47,577 nucleotides of DNA, from the NCBI RefSeq assembly GCF_003602095.1, contig NZ_RAHH01000035.1, positions 1-47,577 on the forward strand, in the 5' to 3' direction. Under the pieces are notes generated by a model. It searched no databases, was not told where the DNA came from, and saw nothing but the letters and a program-made list of their open reading frames with translations. Below, one piece after another: positions 36,491 through 44,693 of this stretch (within the stretch, counting starts at the first letter, position 1; each line of letters opens with the position of its first letter). The position numbers and the translations under genes were made by a program. Source of the DNA: Rahnella woolbedingensis (GTDB lineage: Bacteria; Pseudomonadota; Gammaproteobacteria; Enterobacterales; Enterobacteriaceae).

Positions 36491-37591
36491 GTGCCGCAAA
36501 ACAGACTGGTTAAAACTAAACCGACGCCAAAATCTAACCTCAGTGATCCGCAACATCAATTCCAGGAACGCTGGAAGAAAATTGAGACGTTGCAACTCAA
36601 CATCTCGGCGTTAGAACAGCAGCAGCGCTGCCTGCTGCTTCGGTTCCAGCAAGAGATATTACCGATCGAGCATCAATACCTCCAGGCACTCTATGAAAAA
36701 ACGGTGCGCCTGATATCCTTCGCTGGTAAGAAATCACTGGGTAAATATGACCGCGATGCGCTATTTGGCTGGATAGAGCATGAATTTGATGAGCTGTACC
36801 ACCACCCCTTCAATGAAAATATCGATCTCGAAGCGCTTAATAAGCAGCTGCTTGCCATAAACAAAGCACAGGATGATGAGCTTCCCACTCAGGGCGAAAT
36901 AGACCGTCTTCGTCATTTATTGAACGAGACCTATGAATCGGCTCAGGAGCTGACCGATGATGACCTGGCAGAGATGATGATGGATCCTGAAAAACTTCGG
37001 GCCACCATGGAACAACTTTTTCAAAATACACCCGACGACTTCATTAATGACGATGAAATGCATGGAACAGAAAACGACAATGCGGCTGACCATTCCCAAT
37101 CGGCATGGGGTGGTCTGCTTAAGTCGCTGGAAGTGAATAAGATGTACAAAAAAATCGCTACACTGCTTCACCCCGATCGTGAACAGGATCCGGCAAAGAA
37201 AGAAGAAAAGCATCAGTTAATGGTGCAATTATCAAAGGCTAAAAAAGAACACGATATATGGACCATATTGGGAATGTACCGGCTATATGTAGACAGTACT
37301 TTCCATTTCAGCCACGAAGCAATGCCTGCCATTAATGAGCTGTTGCAAAGCCGTATTGAAGTACTCAACTTTGAACTTTCTCAGCTCAAAAGTCCCCATT
37401 CGTTAACCGGCATGGTTTGGGAGCGTTTTGGCGGACGTACAAGCAAGACCATTGATAATAATTTCAGGAAGTACTCTGAACAATTACGCGAAGGTATTGC
37501 AACAGAAACCGAAATACGTGAAGACCTCCGGTCACTGACTGTGTTAAAAAAATATCTTGGAATGCGGCGAGATGACTGGGAATGGCTTTAA
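36491..37591 (+). CDS. J-domain (DnaJ-like) protein
   Basis: A 366-residue protein starting with GTG; AAGGAAAAAACG upstream fixes the start. A coiled-coil-like N-terminal half (residues 25-75) is followed by an acidic linker (150-200). A J-like domain around 215-265 carries the HPD tripeptide at H227-P228-D229 (KKIATLLHPDREQDPAKKEE). HPD stimulates DnaK-type ATPases, so it probably recruits Hsp70. The J-domain is central rather than N-terminal, as in several accessory-region proteins. It follows the DUF2913 gene by 51 nt and may share its transcript. The substrate is unknown. Confidence 0.75.
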   Translation: MPQNRLVKTKPTPKSNLSDPQHQFQERWKKIETLQLNISALEQQQRCLLLRFQQEILPIEHQYLQALYEKTVRLISFAGKKSLGKYDRDALFGWIEHEFDELYHHPFNENIDLEALNKQLLAINKAQDDELPTQGEIDRLRHLLNETYESAQELTDDDLAEMMMDPEKLRATMEQLFQNTPDDFINDDEMHGTENDNAADHSQSAWGGLLKSLEVNKMYKKIATLLHPDREQDPAKKEEKHQLMVQLSKAKKEHDIWTILGMYRLYVDSTFHFSHEAMPAINELLQSRIEVLNFELSQLKSPHSLTGMVWERFGGRTSKTIDNNFRKYSEQLREGIATETEIREDLRSLTVLKKYLGMRRDDWEWL

Positions 37592-37679
37592 TGACCGAGT
37601 GGGAACGACGTTGTAAAATGTGATTCTGAGCTATAACATCCAGCTTGCTCATTCGCTTCTTCTATAGTTCGGCGGGTTC

Positions 37680-38836
37680 TAAATAACTGCGCTTAATAGT
37701 AGATCACTGAAGGGAACTCAATCCGGTTTGAGCGATCTGATCAATCGCCAAACATCACAAACCCTCACAACCGGACTGAGCAATGCCGATCATAGCACCG
37801 ATACCCCGAAGCGAACGTTGCCAGATGGAGAAAATTGTCCATAAAACAACAGACAAAAATCATTCCAGACGCCTTATTACCATGTTGATGTTACATCGCG
37901 GTGAATCACTCACTTATGTCGCTAAAACTCTATGCGCAGCGCGTTCCTCCGTCGGGCGCTGGATTAACTGGTTCACATTATTTGGCATTGACGGTCTGAA
38001 AAGCCTTCCGGCTGGACGTCAAAAAAAGTGGCCTGTTGAGGAGATGCTTCGCATGTTGGATTTACTTGTTCAGCGCTCTCCGCAAGATTTCGGGTATCTA
38101 CGTTCCCGATGGAGTACTGAGATGTTAACGATTGAAATTAATAAGTTATTTAATGCTACATTACATCCTGGTTCGCTTAGGCGTTGGCTACCAGGCGCGG
38201 GTATTGTGTGGCGTAGGGCGGCTCCGACATTGCATATTCGCGATCCTTACAAAGAGGAAAAACTGGCAGCGATCAGTGACGCGCTGGAAAAAAACTGTGC
38301 CGACCATCCCGTATTTTACGAGGATGAAGTCGATATTGATCTCAACCCTAAGATTGGCGCCGACTGGCAAAAGAAAGGTCAACAGAAGCGCATTCCTACG
38401 CCGGGTACGAATCAAAAGCATTACCTTACCGGAGCTCTTCACGCGAGAACCGGCAGAGTGGAGTACGTCAGCGGGACAAGCAAGAACTCAGGCCTGTTCA
38501 TCAATATGTTACGCAAGTTAAGAAGTACATACCGCAGTGCCAAGACAATCACACTGATCGTTGATAATTACATCATCCATAAAAGCAAAAAGACGTTGAA
38601 ATGGTTGAAGAATAATCCAAAGTTTATAGTTATTTATCAGCCGGTTTATTCACCGTGGGTAAATAAAATAGAGCTTTTATGGCTGGCGTTGCACGAAACG
38701 GTCACACGTAATCATCGCTGCAGAACAATGTGGCAATTATTGAGCAATATCAGACAATTTATGAAAGCCGCTTCACCTTTCCCAAGAAACAAACGTGGGT
38801 TAACAAAAGTGGAGCGGTATTAAGCGCAGTTATTTA
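37680..38836 (+). mobile_element. IS630-family insertion sequence
   Basis: Perfect 20-bp terminal inverted repeats, CTAAATAACTGCGCTTAATA at 37679-37698 and its complement at 38818-38837, enclose one transposase gene. The TA at 37680-37681 and at 38835-38836 fits the TA target duplication of IS630/Tc1 elements, leaving a body of about 1153 bp. The transposase stop codon lies within the right repeat. The element looks intact. Confidence 0.93.
37783..38823 (+). CDS. IS630-family DDE transposase
   Basis: A 346-residue transposase with an N-terminal helix-turn-helix (SLTYVAKTLCAARSSVGRWI) and a DDE catalytic core: D181 (VFYEDEVDIDLNP), D261 (LIVDNYIIHKSK) and E297 (SPWVNKIELLWLALHE). It excises and inserts the element at TA dinucleotides. 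No frameshift or internal stop is seen. The second ATG at 37825 (MEKIVHKTT) is an alternative start. Confidence 0.95.
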   Translation: MPIIAPIPRSERCQMEKIVHKTTDKNHSRRLITMLMLHRGESLTYVAKTLCAARSSVGRWINWFTLFGIDGLKSLPAGRQKKWPVEEMLRMLDLLVQRSPQDFGYLRSRWSTEMLTIEINKLFNATLHPGSLRRWLPGAGIVWRRAAPTLHIRDPYKEEKLAAISDALEKNCADHPVFYEDEVDIDLNPKIGADWQKKGQQKRIPTPGTNQKHYLTGALHARTGRVEYVSGTSKNSGLFINMLRKLRSTYRSAKTITLIVDNYIIHKSKKTLKWLKNNPKFIVIYQPVYSPWVNKIELLWLALHETVTRNHRCRTMWQLLSNIRQFMKAASPFPRNKRGLTKVERY

Positions 38837-38837
38837 G

Positions 38838-38916
38838 GGGTTTGAAGTTCAGTGATATAAAAAACCACGCTAAGTGGTATCAGAAATCGATTTTGATACT
38901 ACTCGGTATCAAAAAG
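38838..38916. repeat. Cluster of short inverted repeats between two insertion sequences
   Basis: A 79-bp non-coding stretch containing ACCAC-GCTAA-GTGGT (about 38865-38879), a further GTATCA copy, and a perfect 9-bp inverted repeat TTTTGATAC / GTATCAAAA with a 6-nt spacer (38891-38914). The GTATCA word occurs twice directly and once inverted. It could be a transcription terminator, a protein-binding site or a remnant of the target that received the insertions. Confidence 0.5.
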
Positions 38917-40231
38917 GAGACTGTAATTAAAATTGTGTAATTGCCTGTTTTTGATATGTTCACTCCAACAACGGAGACGGGCAAATTATGGACGAAAAGA
39001 AACTCAAAGCCCTTGCGGCTGAACTGGCTAAAGGCCTTAAAACCGAAGCCGATCTCAATGCGTTTTCTCGTATGCTCACGAAATTTACCGTTGAAACAGC
39101 GCTCAATGCAGAGCTGACTGACCACCTCGGACACGAGAATAACGCCCCAAAATCAGGCTCGAATACCCTCAACGGCTATTCATCCAAAACACTGCTGTGC
39201 GACGATGGCGAGATCGAACTGAGCACACCTCGCGATCGTGAAAACACCTTTGAGCCTCAGCTCATAAAGAAAAACCAGACGCGTATTACGCAGATGGACA
39301 GTCAGATTTTGTCCCTGTACGCCAAAGGTATGACGACCCGTGAAATCGTCGCCACGTTCAGGGAAATGTACGATGCGGACGTGTCTCCCACGCTGATATC
39401 TAAAGTCACCGATGCGGTTAAAGAACAGGTAACAGAGTGGCAAAATCGACCTCTGGATGCACTGTATCCCATTGTTTATCTCGACTGTATCGTGGTTAAA
39501 GTTCGTCACGGCGGCAGCGTGATTAACAAAGCCGTATTCCTCGCGCTGGGCATTAATACTGAAGGTCAGAAAGAACTGTTGGGCATGTGGCTGGCAGAAA
39601 ACGAAGGGGCAAAGTTCTGGCTCAGTATGCTGACAGAGCTTAAAAACCGGGGGCTTCAGGATATCCTGATTGCCTGCGTGGACGGGCTGAAGGGCTTCCC
39701 GGATGCGATAAACAGCGTTTATCCTCAGACGCACATCCAGTTGTGCATCATCCATATGGTGCGCAACAGCCTGAAATACGTGTCGTGGAAGGATTACAAA
39801 GCCGTCACCGGCGGACTGAAAACGGTGTATCAGGCTCCGACAGAGGAAGCCGCGCTGATGGCGCTGGATACGTTCGCGGGTGCCTGGGACGATAAATATC
39901 CGCAAATCAGCAAAAGCTGGCGGGCGCACTGGGAAAATCTCAATACGTTCTTCGGCTATCCGCCTGACATTCGCAAGGCAATCTACACCACGAATGCCAT
40001 CGAGTCGCTGAACAGCGTTATCCGTGTAGCTATCAAAAAGCGAAAGGTGTTCCCGACAGACGACTCGGTGCGAAAAGTGATTTACCTGGCGATCAGGGAT
40101 GCTTCAAAGAAATGGAGTATGCCGATCCAAAACTGGCGGCTGGCGATGAGTCGCTTTATTATCGAGTTCGGCGACCGCCTGAGCGATCACCTTTAATACG
40201 ATGGCAGTTACACAGAATTATTTACAGGGTC
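38917..40231 (+). mobile_element. IS256-family insertion sequence
   Basis: Imperfect terminal inverted repeats enclose a mutator-type transposase. The left end begins GAGACTGTAATTAAAATTGT and the right end, complemented, GACCCTGTAAATAATTCTGT; both then read GTGTAA-T/C-TGCC. The length is about 1315 bp, as usual for the family. The 8-bp flanks (TCAAAAAG left, AAAATTAC right) do not form the expected target duplication, so the element may have been involved in a rearrangement, or the ends are a few bases off. Confidence 0.88.
38988..40196 (+). CDS. IS256-family (mutator-type) transposase
   Basis: A 402-residue transposase. The ELTDHLGHENN segment near residue 42 and the catalytic residues D166 (YLDCIVVKVRHGG), D232 (ACVDGLKGFPDAI) and E339 (TTNAIESLNSVIR) identify the family. 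CTCCGTTG-type spacing gives only a modest ribosome site (ACGGAGACGGGCAAATT before ATG). The frame is intact. Confidence 0.96.
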   Translation: MDEKKLKALAAELAKGLKTEADLNAFSRMLTKFTVETALNAELTDHLGHENNAPKSGSNTLNGYSSKTLLCDDGEIELSTPRDRENTFEPQLIKKNQTRITQMDSQILSLYAKGMTTREIVATFREMYDADVSPTLISKVTDAVKEQVTEWQNRPLDALYPIVYLDCIVVKVRHGGSVINKAVFLALGINTEGQKELLGMWLAENEGAKFWLSMLTELKNRGLQDILIACVDGLKGFPDAINSVYPQTHIQLCIIHMVRNSLKYVSWKDYKAVTGGLKTVYQAPTEEAALMALDTFAGAWDDKYPQISKSWRAHWENLNTFFGYPPDIRKAIYTTNAIESLNSVIRVAIKKRKVFPTDDSVRKVIYLAIRDASKKWSMPIQNWRLAMSRFIIEFGDRLSDHL

Positions 40232-40235
40232 AAAA

Positions 40236-42191
40236 TTACTGCGGCCTGTGTCCACGTTGAGGAGACGGTCTGTTTACATCATCGTAGAACAGTTCGATTT
40301 TATCAGGTGCAAATTGTCCGGAACTTTTGTTATGCAGTTCATCCTCATATCCGGCTTTAAATTTCTGCTGTGGGTCACTAAGCGGTAGTCTCGAACCGCT
40401 CTCCTCATTAAACCACGGAACAATTTCCGTAGCAGTCTGTACAAATGCGGCATGTCCTTCAAACACCATTTCTTCCCCGGACTTAGATTGAGCCAGCACC
40501 AATGAAGTAATCACATGCTGACCTTCCAGTTCGCCTGCACGGGCAATTTCCAGTCGCTCACCTTTATCCTGAATCTGAACCTGACCACCTTGATAATATT
40601 GCACCGTACCATCGCGGTTAATAACCGTGTCATACCCTTCAATAGTCATTGGCTTGCTGTCATCGGAAACACCAAAGCGGATACTATTTTCCGAGACGTT
40701 GGCCGTTCTGGCATTGCGTTTAAGACGATAAGACCAACCACGTAGCTGGGAAATGGCCGCTTGATCATGTTGCTCAGCCTGCTGTTCTACCCATGCACGA
40801 TAGGACAGACGTTGATTAGAAGGATCTGCTTTAAAGGCCGTTCTTTCTGCCTTCACTTCCATCCGAAGCGCAGCCATTGCCTTCATCCTTTCAACTTCGA
40901 TAATGTGATAAGTCAGTTTACGTAACAGTGGATCATTGATAGCAACTCGGGCACGAGCCTTCTGCCAGGCAAACTTTTTAGATGCATTCTGGTAACGCTT
41001 TTTAATCTCATCGCTGTTTAGCTTTGGACGTACCCAGGAGGATTTATAAGCACGATATCTCGCCTTCAAATCTTCCCGGGCATCCGCTCTGGCCACACGC
41101 CTTTCAGTTCTAGCCAGAAGATCACGCGCATGGAATTTTGGCTCATATGCAAACTCTGGTTGTACCTGAATTGCGCTTTCTTGCGTACTAATGTCGCTCT
41201 TAACCAATGGTGGTTGAACCTGAACGAAATCTCCGATGTGTGGTTCTAAACAATTCAGCGTCAGGTCAGGATGAAGACTGCTGGCCTTGATAGGTACCAA
41301 CGTTTCATCCATTAAAGAATACACAGCAAGACCTTCACCTTTACGCTTCAAGATAAGGCCAGCGCGGGTCATTTCATTCTGTATGTCTTGCCAGTTAAGT
41401 CTCTCGGTGTCTTCCATAATGTCACCAATATTGTCGCGACACTCACTGACGGCATAGCTAAAGAGGCTTTCAGAATCGGCGTAATACTCAAGCTGTTTTG
41501 CTTTCCGAGGAATAGACTTAAAGTCATTTTTATTACGCACAATCTGCTGATCATCACTTATCTTCCATGCACCATTATCCGGTGTGAATCCATGCTTCAG
41601 TTCAAGATGGCGGCAAGCTTTATGCAATGTATCAACGTCGTTGTACATGTTGGTTGCGCAATATGAAATTGGATTAATACGGTTAGCGGCAATATGACAA
41701 TGCACATTATCGGTATCTCGATGAATTGCAAAGATGTACTGATGATCAGACATACCCAGTTGAGAAATACAGTGACGAGCACTATCAAAAATTTGCTGGT
41801 CAGTCGGAGTATCCTCTTCTCGCCAGGAAAGGATGCAGTGATATACAGGATCAAGACAACGGGTATTCTGTAAGGCTACGGCATTCATTTCTGCTGACGC
41901 AGTTTCTAGGCTGAAGCAGTTGGTTTCAACCACAACATTGCCGCTTAATACCTGCTGTGTGCCATCGTCAAAAGTGGCAAGAACAGCCTGGTCCTCAACC
42001 GATGCATTGCGATCAAGGTATTCGACCAGGCGGTTGAAAATAGCTTCTTTAGAACGAGAAGGTCGAACATAAGGATTCTCAGGAGAAATCGGCATATCAG
42101 ATTTTTGTTCTTCACGCAGAGTCAGATAGCTGACCAGTTGAATGAAACTGGAACGTCCATCTTTGCGCTTTTCAGGAACGATCGGAATCAT
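40236..42191 (-). CDS. MOBP-family relaxase (TraI/NikB-like)
   Basis: A 651-residue relaxase. The candidate catalytic tyrosine is Y22 (SSFIQLVSYLTLREE), the same position as in RP4 TraI. The three-histidine metal motif reads H157-RDTDNV-H164-C-H166 followed by IAANRINP. It nicks oriT and leads the transferred strand into the recipient. The C-terminal half is charged and helical, with a DGTVQYYQGGQV-type segment. It overlaps the MobC-like gene by 4 nt (ATGA). The stop codon is only 5 nt from the IS256 end, so the C-terminus may have been altered by that insertion; SPQRGHRPQ at the end gives no clue. Confidence 0.92.
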   Translation of the reverse strand: MIPIVPEKRKDGRSSFIQLVSYLTLREEQKSDMPISPENPYVRPSRSKEAIFNRLVEYLDRNASVEDQAVLATFDDGTQQVLSGNVVVETNCFSLETASAEMNAVALQNTRCLDPVYHCILSWREEDTPTDQQIFDSARHCISQLGMSDHQYIFAIHRDTDNVHCHIAANRINPISYCATNMYNDVDTLHKACRHLELKHGFTPDNGAWKISDDQQIVRNKNDFKSIPRKAKQLEYYADSESLFSYAVSECRDNIGDIMEDTERLNWQDIQNEMTRAGLILKRKGEGLAVYSLMDETLVPIKASSLHPDLTLNCLEPHIGDFVQVQPPLVKSDISTQESAIQVQPEFAYEPKFHARDLLARTERRVARADAREDLKARYRAYKSSWVRPKLNSDEIKKRYQNASKKFAWQKARARVAINDPLLRKLTYHIIEVERMKAMAALRMEVKAERTAFKADPSNQRLSYRAWVEQQAEQHDQAAISQLRGWSYRLKRNARTANVSENSIRFGVSDDSKPMTIEGYDTVINRDGTVQYYQGGQVQIQDKGERLEIARAGELEGQHVITSLVLAQSKSGEEMVFEGHAAFVQTATEIVPWFNEESGSRLPLSDPQQKFKAGYEDELHNKSSGQFAPDKIELFYDDVNRPSPQRGHRPQ

Positions 42192-42538
42192 GATTTAGTC
42201 CGCTGTTCTGCAAAACCATCAATGCCCATGTCGATACTTATGATTGCCTTTTTGATAGCAACAAGAATCTCCGAATACTCCTTACTGAATACCTCACTAA
42301 CATTACCTCGACCTTCATTAAAAAGGTGCTTTTGTAACCCTCCTAAACGCTGCAACTCCATCATCAGTTTTGTGTCTGTCTTTGGTGTGATGCGACGCCC
42401 AAGAGCACATCGACGAAGGTATTCACCCACGCTTAAGCCTGCGGCCTGAGCGCTTTGGAGTATTTCCAGTTTCTCTTCTGGAAAACAACGAATACTTGGA
42501 AGCAGAGCTGTTCTGTTCCTACTTTCGCTTTTACTCAT
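42188..42538 (-). CDS. MobC/NikA-like relaxosome accessory protein
   Basis: A 116-residue basic protein. LLPSIRCFPEEKLEILQSAQ, AAGLSVGEYLRRCALGRRI is the ribbon-helix-helix-type opening of MobC/NikA proteins, which bind oriT and help the relaxase reach the nic site. The start is at 42538 with AAGGACTCTATTCACC upstream. The open frame continues to 42808, but that part covers the oriT hairpins and is not protein-like. It is coupled to the relaxase by an ATGA overlap. Confidence 0.85.
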   Translation of the reverse strand: MSKSESRNRTALLPSIRCFPEEKLEILQSAQAAGLSVGEYLRRCALGRRITPKTDTKLMMELQRLGGLQKHLFNEGRGNVSEVFSKEYSEILVAIKKAIISIDMGIDGFAEQRTKS

Positions 42539-42570
42539 GGTGAATAGAGTCCTTTTAGTCTCGCTGGATA

Positions 42571-42662
42571 ATAGTCTCGGGGTGTCGGGGCTTTGCCCTG
42601 ACCAGGTCGTTTTGTTGGACCGACTGCGTGCAGGCGGTGCTACAAAACATATCCTGTCCCGG
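42571..42662 (+). other. Origin of transfer (oriT) with nic site
   Basis: An inverted repeat GTCGGGGC-TTT-GCCCTGAC (42584-42602, 8 bp with one wobble) is followed 48 nt later by ATATCCTG-TCCC (42649-42660), matching the YATCCTG/Y nic consensus of IncP/IncI-type relaxases. The predicted cut is between G42656 and T42657 on the plus strand. The T would carry the relaxase, and the strand would enter the recipient reading toward higher coordinates. Its position directly upstream of the mobC-relaxase pair supports the call. Confidence 0.85.
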
Positions 42663-42806
42663 ATTTGAAACCTAATATTGAGATATTGCCAGATATGGCC
42701 TGGAATGTCACTACACCGGTCATGACTATTAGATATGTTTATGGGATGAGATGTTTTTGCTATGATATGAGCGTATTTTTCATAACAAACAAATAGGTAC
42801 ACTCTC

Positions 42807-43124
42807 ATGGCAGCAAACAGCTACTACACGATAGAACAGCTTGAATTGGCAAAAATGCAGCTCGCTGAATTGCCTGATTTGAATGCATCGAGAATGACAG
42901 GGAAAGATGTGTTAGAAAATCTTCGGGAACAACTTGTTGAGCTTTCTGTGAAGAAAGGATATACCGCTGTTGAGATAAAATCGGCTCTTGATTCAGCAGG
43001 GATTGTTGTCAGCGTGAAAGCGATAAAAGACGCAATTGATAAAAATGAAGTGACAAAAAAGAAACGCGCTTCACGAAGCATAAAATCTTCAGATACGAAA
43101 AATAATTCTGTAGCAACTCAATAA
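42807..43124 (+). CDS. Small basic protein beside oriT, possible TraK-like DNA-binding factor
   Basis: A 105-residue protein with a predicted helix-turn-helix-like middle (KGYTAVEIKSALDSAGIVVS, VKAIKDAID) and a Lys/Ser-rich tail (KKKRASRSIKSSD). The layout (oriT-proximal, opposite strand to mobC and relaxase, short, basic) is that of oriT-binding accessory proteins such as RP4 TraK. Similarity is by pattern only. AGGTACACTCTC precedes the ATG. It is the one gene in the leading region on the plus strand, so it could not be transcribed from the entering strand directly. Confidence 0.65.
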   Translation: MAANSYYTIEQLELAKMQLAELPDLNASRMTGKDVLENLREQLVELSVKKGYTAVEIKSALDSAGIVVSVKAIKDAIDKNEVTKKKRASRSIKSSDTKNNSVATQ

Positions 43125-43157
43125 AAAATTAATCACCCGTGTCAAAGCAACATTACG

Positions 43158-43192
43158 TGATCCATGAGGGGGTCAACCCCCTGAATGGATCA
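43158..43192. repeat. Long inverted repeat between convergent genes
   Basis: TGATCCAT-g-AGGGGGT, CA, ACCCCCT-ga-ATGGATCA forms a 15-bp interrupted stem with a 2-nt loop. It lies between the plus-strand basic gene and the minus-strand DUF5983-like gene. Neither side has an adjacent T-run, so it is not a classical terminator. It could be a structure in single-stranded transfer DNA or a protein site. Confidence 0.6.
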
Positions 43193-43240
43193 TAGCGTAG
43201 TAAAAAAGACTCATCACTCACCAAATGCTATCGAGACAAA

Positions 43241-43275
43241 TCCGTGTCTCTCCTCTCGATGAGGGGAGACACGGA
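43241..43275 (-). terminator. Terminator-like hairpin after the klcA operon
   Basis: A 10-bp perfect stem (TCCGTGTCTC / GAGACACGGA), extended by three more pairs, 8 nt beyond the stop codon of the DUF5983-like gene. On the minus strand it is followed by TTTGTC, only a weak T-run, so termination may be partial. Confidence 0.55.
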
Positions 43276-43282
43276 ACGCGAG

Positions 43283-43588
43283 CTACCAGTCAAAAAACTT
43301 TTCACCTAAGATCACGTCTGCATCACGGTCAAATTCAATCATTGAAACTCTATGTTGACGCACCATTCGATAAATAAATTTCCTAAATTCGTTTGAAATC
43401 CCTAACTTCTTTAATGACTTTAAAAGCTTAGGCCGAGCATCTAGAAGAAGGATAAATCCATATTCTGTGTTGAAAATTTTACGGAGAGTCTTGTGTGAAT
43501 GCTCTTGAAAAATCTTCATATCCTCTAACATCATGTGACCAGTACTACATACGAGACAACTCTTAATTTCTGGATATTCATTTCTCAT
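43283..43588 (-). CDS. DUF5983-like leading-region protein
   Basis: A 101-residue protein. CSTGHMMLEDMKIFQEHS near the N-terminus and the end IEFDRDADVILGEKFFDW follow the general pattern I associate with DUF5983 proteins of enterobacterial plasmids and islands (an early TGH/TAH motif, a final D-x-D...FDW). The start at 43588 is chosen for AGGAAACGAAAAC; the frame extends to 43690 but would overlap klcA. It lies 52 nt after klcA on the same strand, apparently one operon expressed early in a recipient. The function is unknown; an anti-defence role is inferred from the location. Confidence 0.6.
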   Translation of the reverse strand: MRNEYPEIKSCLVCSTGHMMLEDMKIFQEHSHKTLRKIFNTEYGFILLLDARPKLLKSLKKLGISNEFRKFIYRMVRQHRVSMIEFDRDADVILGEKFFDW

Positions 43589-43640
43589 GTTTTCGTTTCC
43601 TAATGATGGCGGTGGTTCGTTCACCGCCATCAAAAAATCA

Positions 43641-44087
43641 TTAATCGATTGCTCGATAAATAGCAGAATGTTCAGAAATTGTTTCGGCATAATCCTTCAA
43701 CTTTTCTGATTGCTGGTAAAGATGATTTAATAATTCTTGCCGGTCACTGTCCGCAGAATCCCACATCAGCATATTTAGGGCATAAAGCGTTACAACAATC
43801 CCTGCTGCATCAGCGGAAACTTCTTCATGAAATCCATTTCCCGCAATAGATAGTTCGATTTTTTCCATATCTGGACGAAGATAAAAACCACCATTCGACA
43901 AACTAATGAAATCCCAGTACCCACCTGTATAGCCAGCGCAAATGTTTCTCATGTAACCTGTTATAAGATTTTCCCCACGCATAAATGCACTGCCAAAGAG
44001 CGCAGGCAGAACATCCATGCGTTGATTCTCTGACACAACTTCAGCGGTGATTGTTGTGTTACTTGCTGATATTCCTGATTGATTCAT
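43641..44087 (-). CDS. klcA: Antirestriction protein, KlcA/ArdB family
   Basis: A 148-residue protein with family blocks ENQRMDVLPALFGSAFMRGE, GYTGGYWDFISLSNGGFYLR and SADAAGIVVTLYALNMLMWD. KlcA/ArdB proteins protect incoming DNA from type I restriction without acting as simple DNA mimics. AGGAGGATTATC gives a strong ribosome site. It sits in the leading region about 1 kb from the nic site, and its template is the entering strand. The structured element at 44107-44477 begins 20 nt upstream of its start codon. Confidence 0.93.
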   Translation of the reverse strand: MNQSGISASNTTITAEVVSENQRMDVLPALFGSAFMRGENLITGYMRNICAGYTGGYWDFISLSNGGFYLRPDMEKIELSIAGNGFHEEVSADAAGIVVTLYALNMLMWDSADSDRQELLNHLYQQSEKLKDYAETISEHSAIYRAID

Positions 44088-44106
44088 GATAATCCTCCTG
44101 TGGCTT

Positions 44107-44477
44107 TCTTTCCGGTGTCACCTTTTTAGGTTTCACGTATGCGGGGAGTCTTGCTCCGTGGAAAAAGACCGGGACGGGGTATTAGCTGACCAAACAAGGG
44201 CAGCGTCGAAGCCGCAGCGCAAACGAGAGAGGAACGAACGAGTGCGAACGGGTGAGTAAGCTGGCGAAGCGCATCCTTGTTTGGGCTGCGCACCGTGCCA
44301 GCGTCTTCCACGGAGGAAGAAAACCCGCAGCGAACACCAGGTTAAAAGCGACACCGGAAAGACCGGCTCGCCGGGCATTAGTGGACACGACAGTGGCCAG
44401 TTAAAGCGGCGCGGTCGAAAGACCGCTGCAAGCGCGCCGTTTATTTGTCTGTTCTCCGCTCAATGCGGAGAACAGAC
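44107..44477 (-). promoter_or_regulatory. Structured element, copy A: candidate Frpo/ssi-like single-strand promoter
   Basis: A non-coding 371-nt block upstream of klcA. Nested pairings are visible: outer 13-bp stem 44107-44119 with 44350-44362; inner 10-bp stem CCAAACAAGG 44190-44199 with CCTTGTTTGG 44275-44284; hairpin GCGGTC-GAAA-GACCGC at 44411-44426; and a perfect 13-bp hairpin at 44447-44477. A core at 44211-44255 (including GAGGAACGA and TGCGAACGGGTGA) recurs in copy B. Frpo of plasmid F is a folded single-stranded promoter in the leading region. Position, orientation and structure fit that role, but identity with Frpo is inferred. Confidence 0.7.
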
Positions 44478-44520
44478 AATCCGCGGGAGAATTCTGGAGT
44501 AACAACGTTAAACATCCTTA

Positions 44521-44562
44521 AAACAAAATTGCCCCTTCCCTATCGGCAGGAAAGGAGCGGGG
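44521..44562 (-). terminator. Terminator-like hairpin after the lar operon
   Basis: On the minus strand CCTTTCC pairs with GGGAAGG around a short loop, with outer CCCC/GGGG support, and is followed by CAATTTTGTTTT. It lies 130 nt beyond the Lar-like stop and just before copy A of the structured element, so it would separate the two mini-operons. Confidence 0.5.
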
Positions 44563-44693
44563 TTTAGGCTATGAACATTATTTTTTTACGGTATGGTTAC
44601 GTTGTTCATGCGAAAATTAACGTTATCGAGCCACACCAGCCAGTCATTTTCCATTCAGGTTCTCGTTATCTATTTCGCGATACCTTTCCACTT

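Noticed and set aside
39180-39929. 249-codon minus-strand frame inside the IS256 transposase
   Set aside because: It is antisense to an intact DDE transposase, with no domain of its own.
42541-42808. N-terminal extension of the MobC-like protein up to 42808
   Set aside because: It translates through the oriT hairpin and nic site, has no family similarity, and the start at 42538 has its own ribosome site.
44126-44502. Several overlapping frames on both strands across 44126-44502 and 45217-45745
   Set aside because: These lie in the structured element copies. The high GC palindromes keep frames open by chance; sequence is conserved between copies as pairing structure, not as codons.
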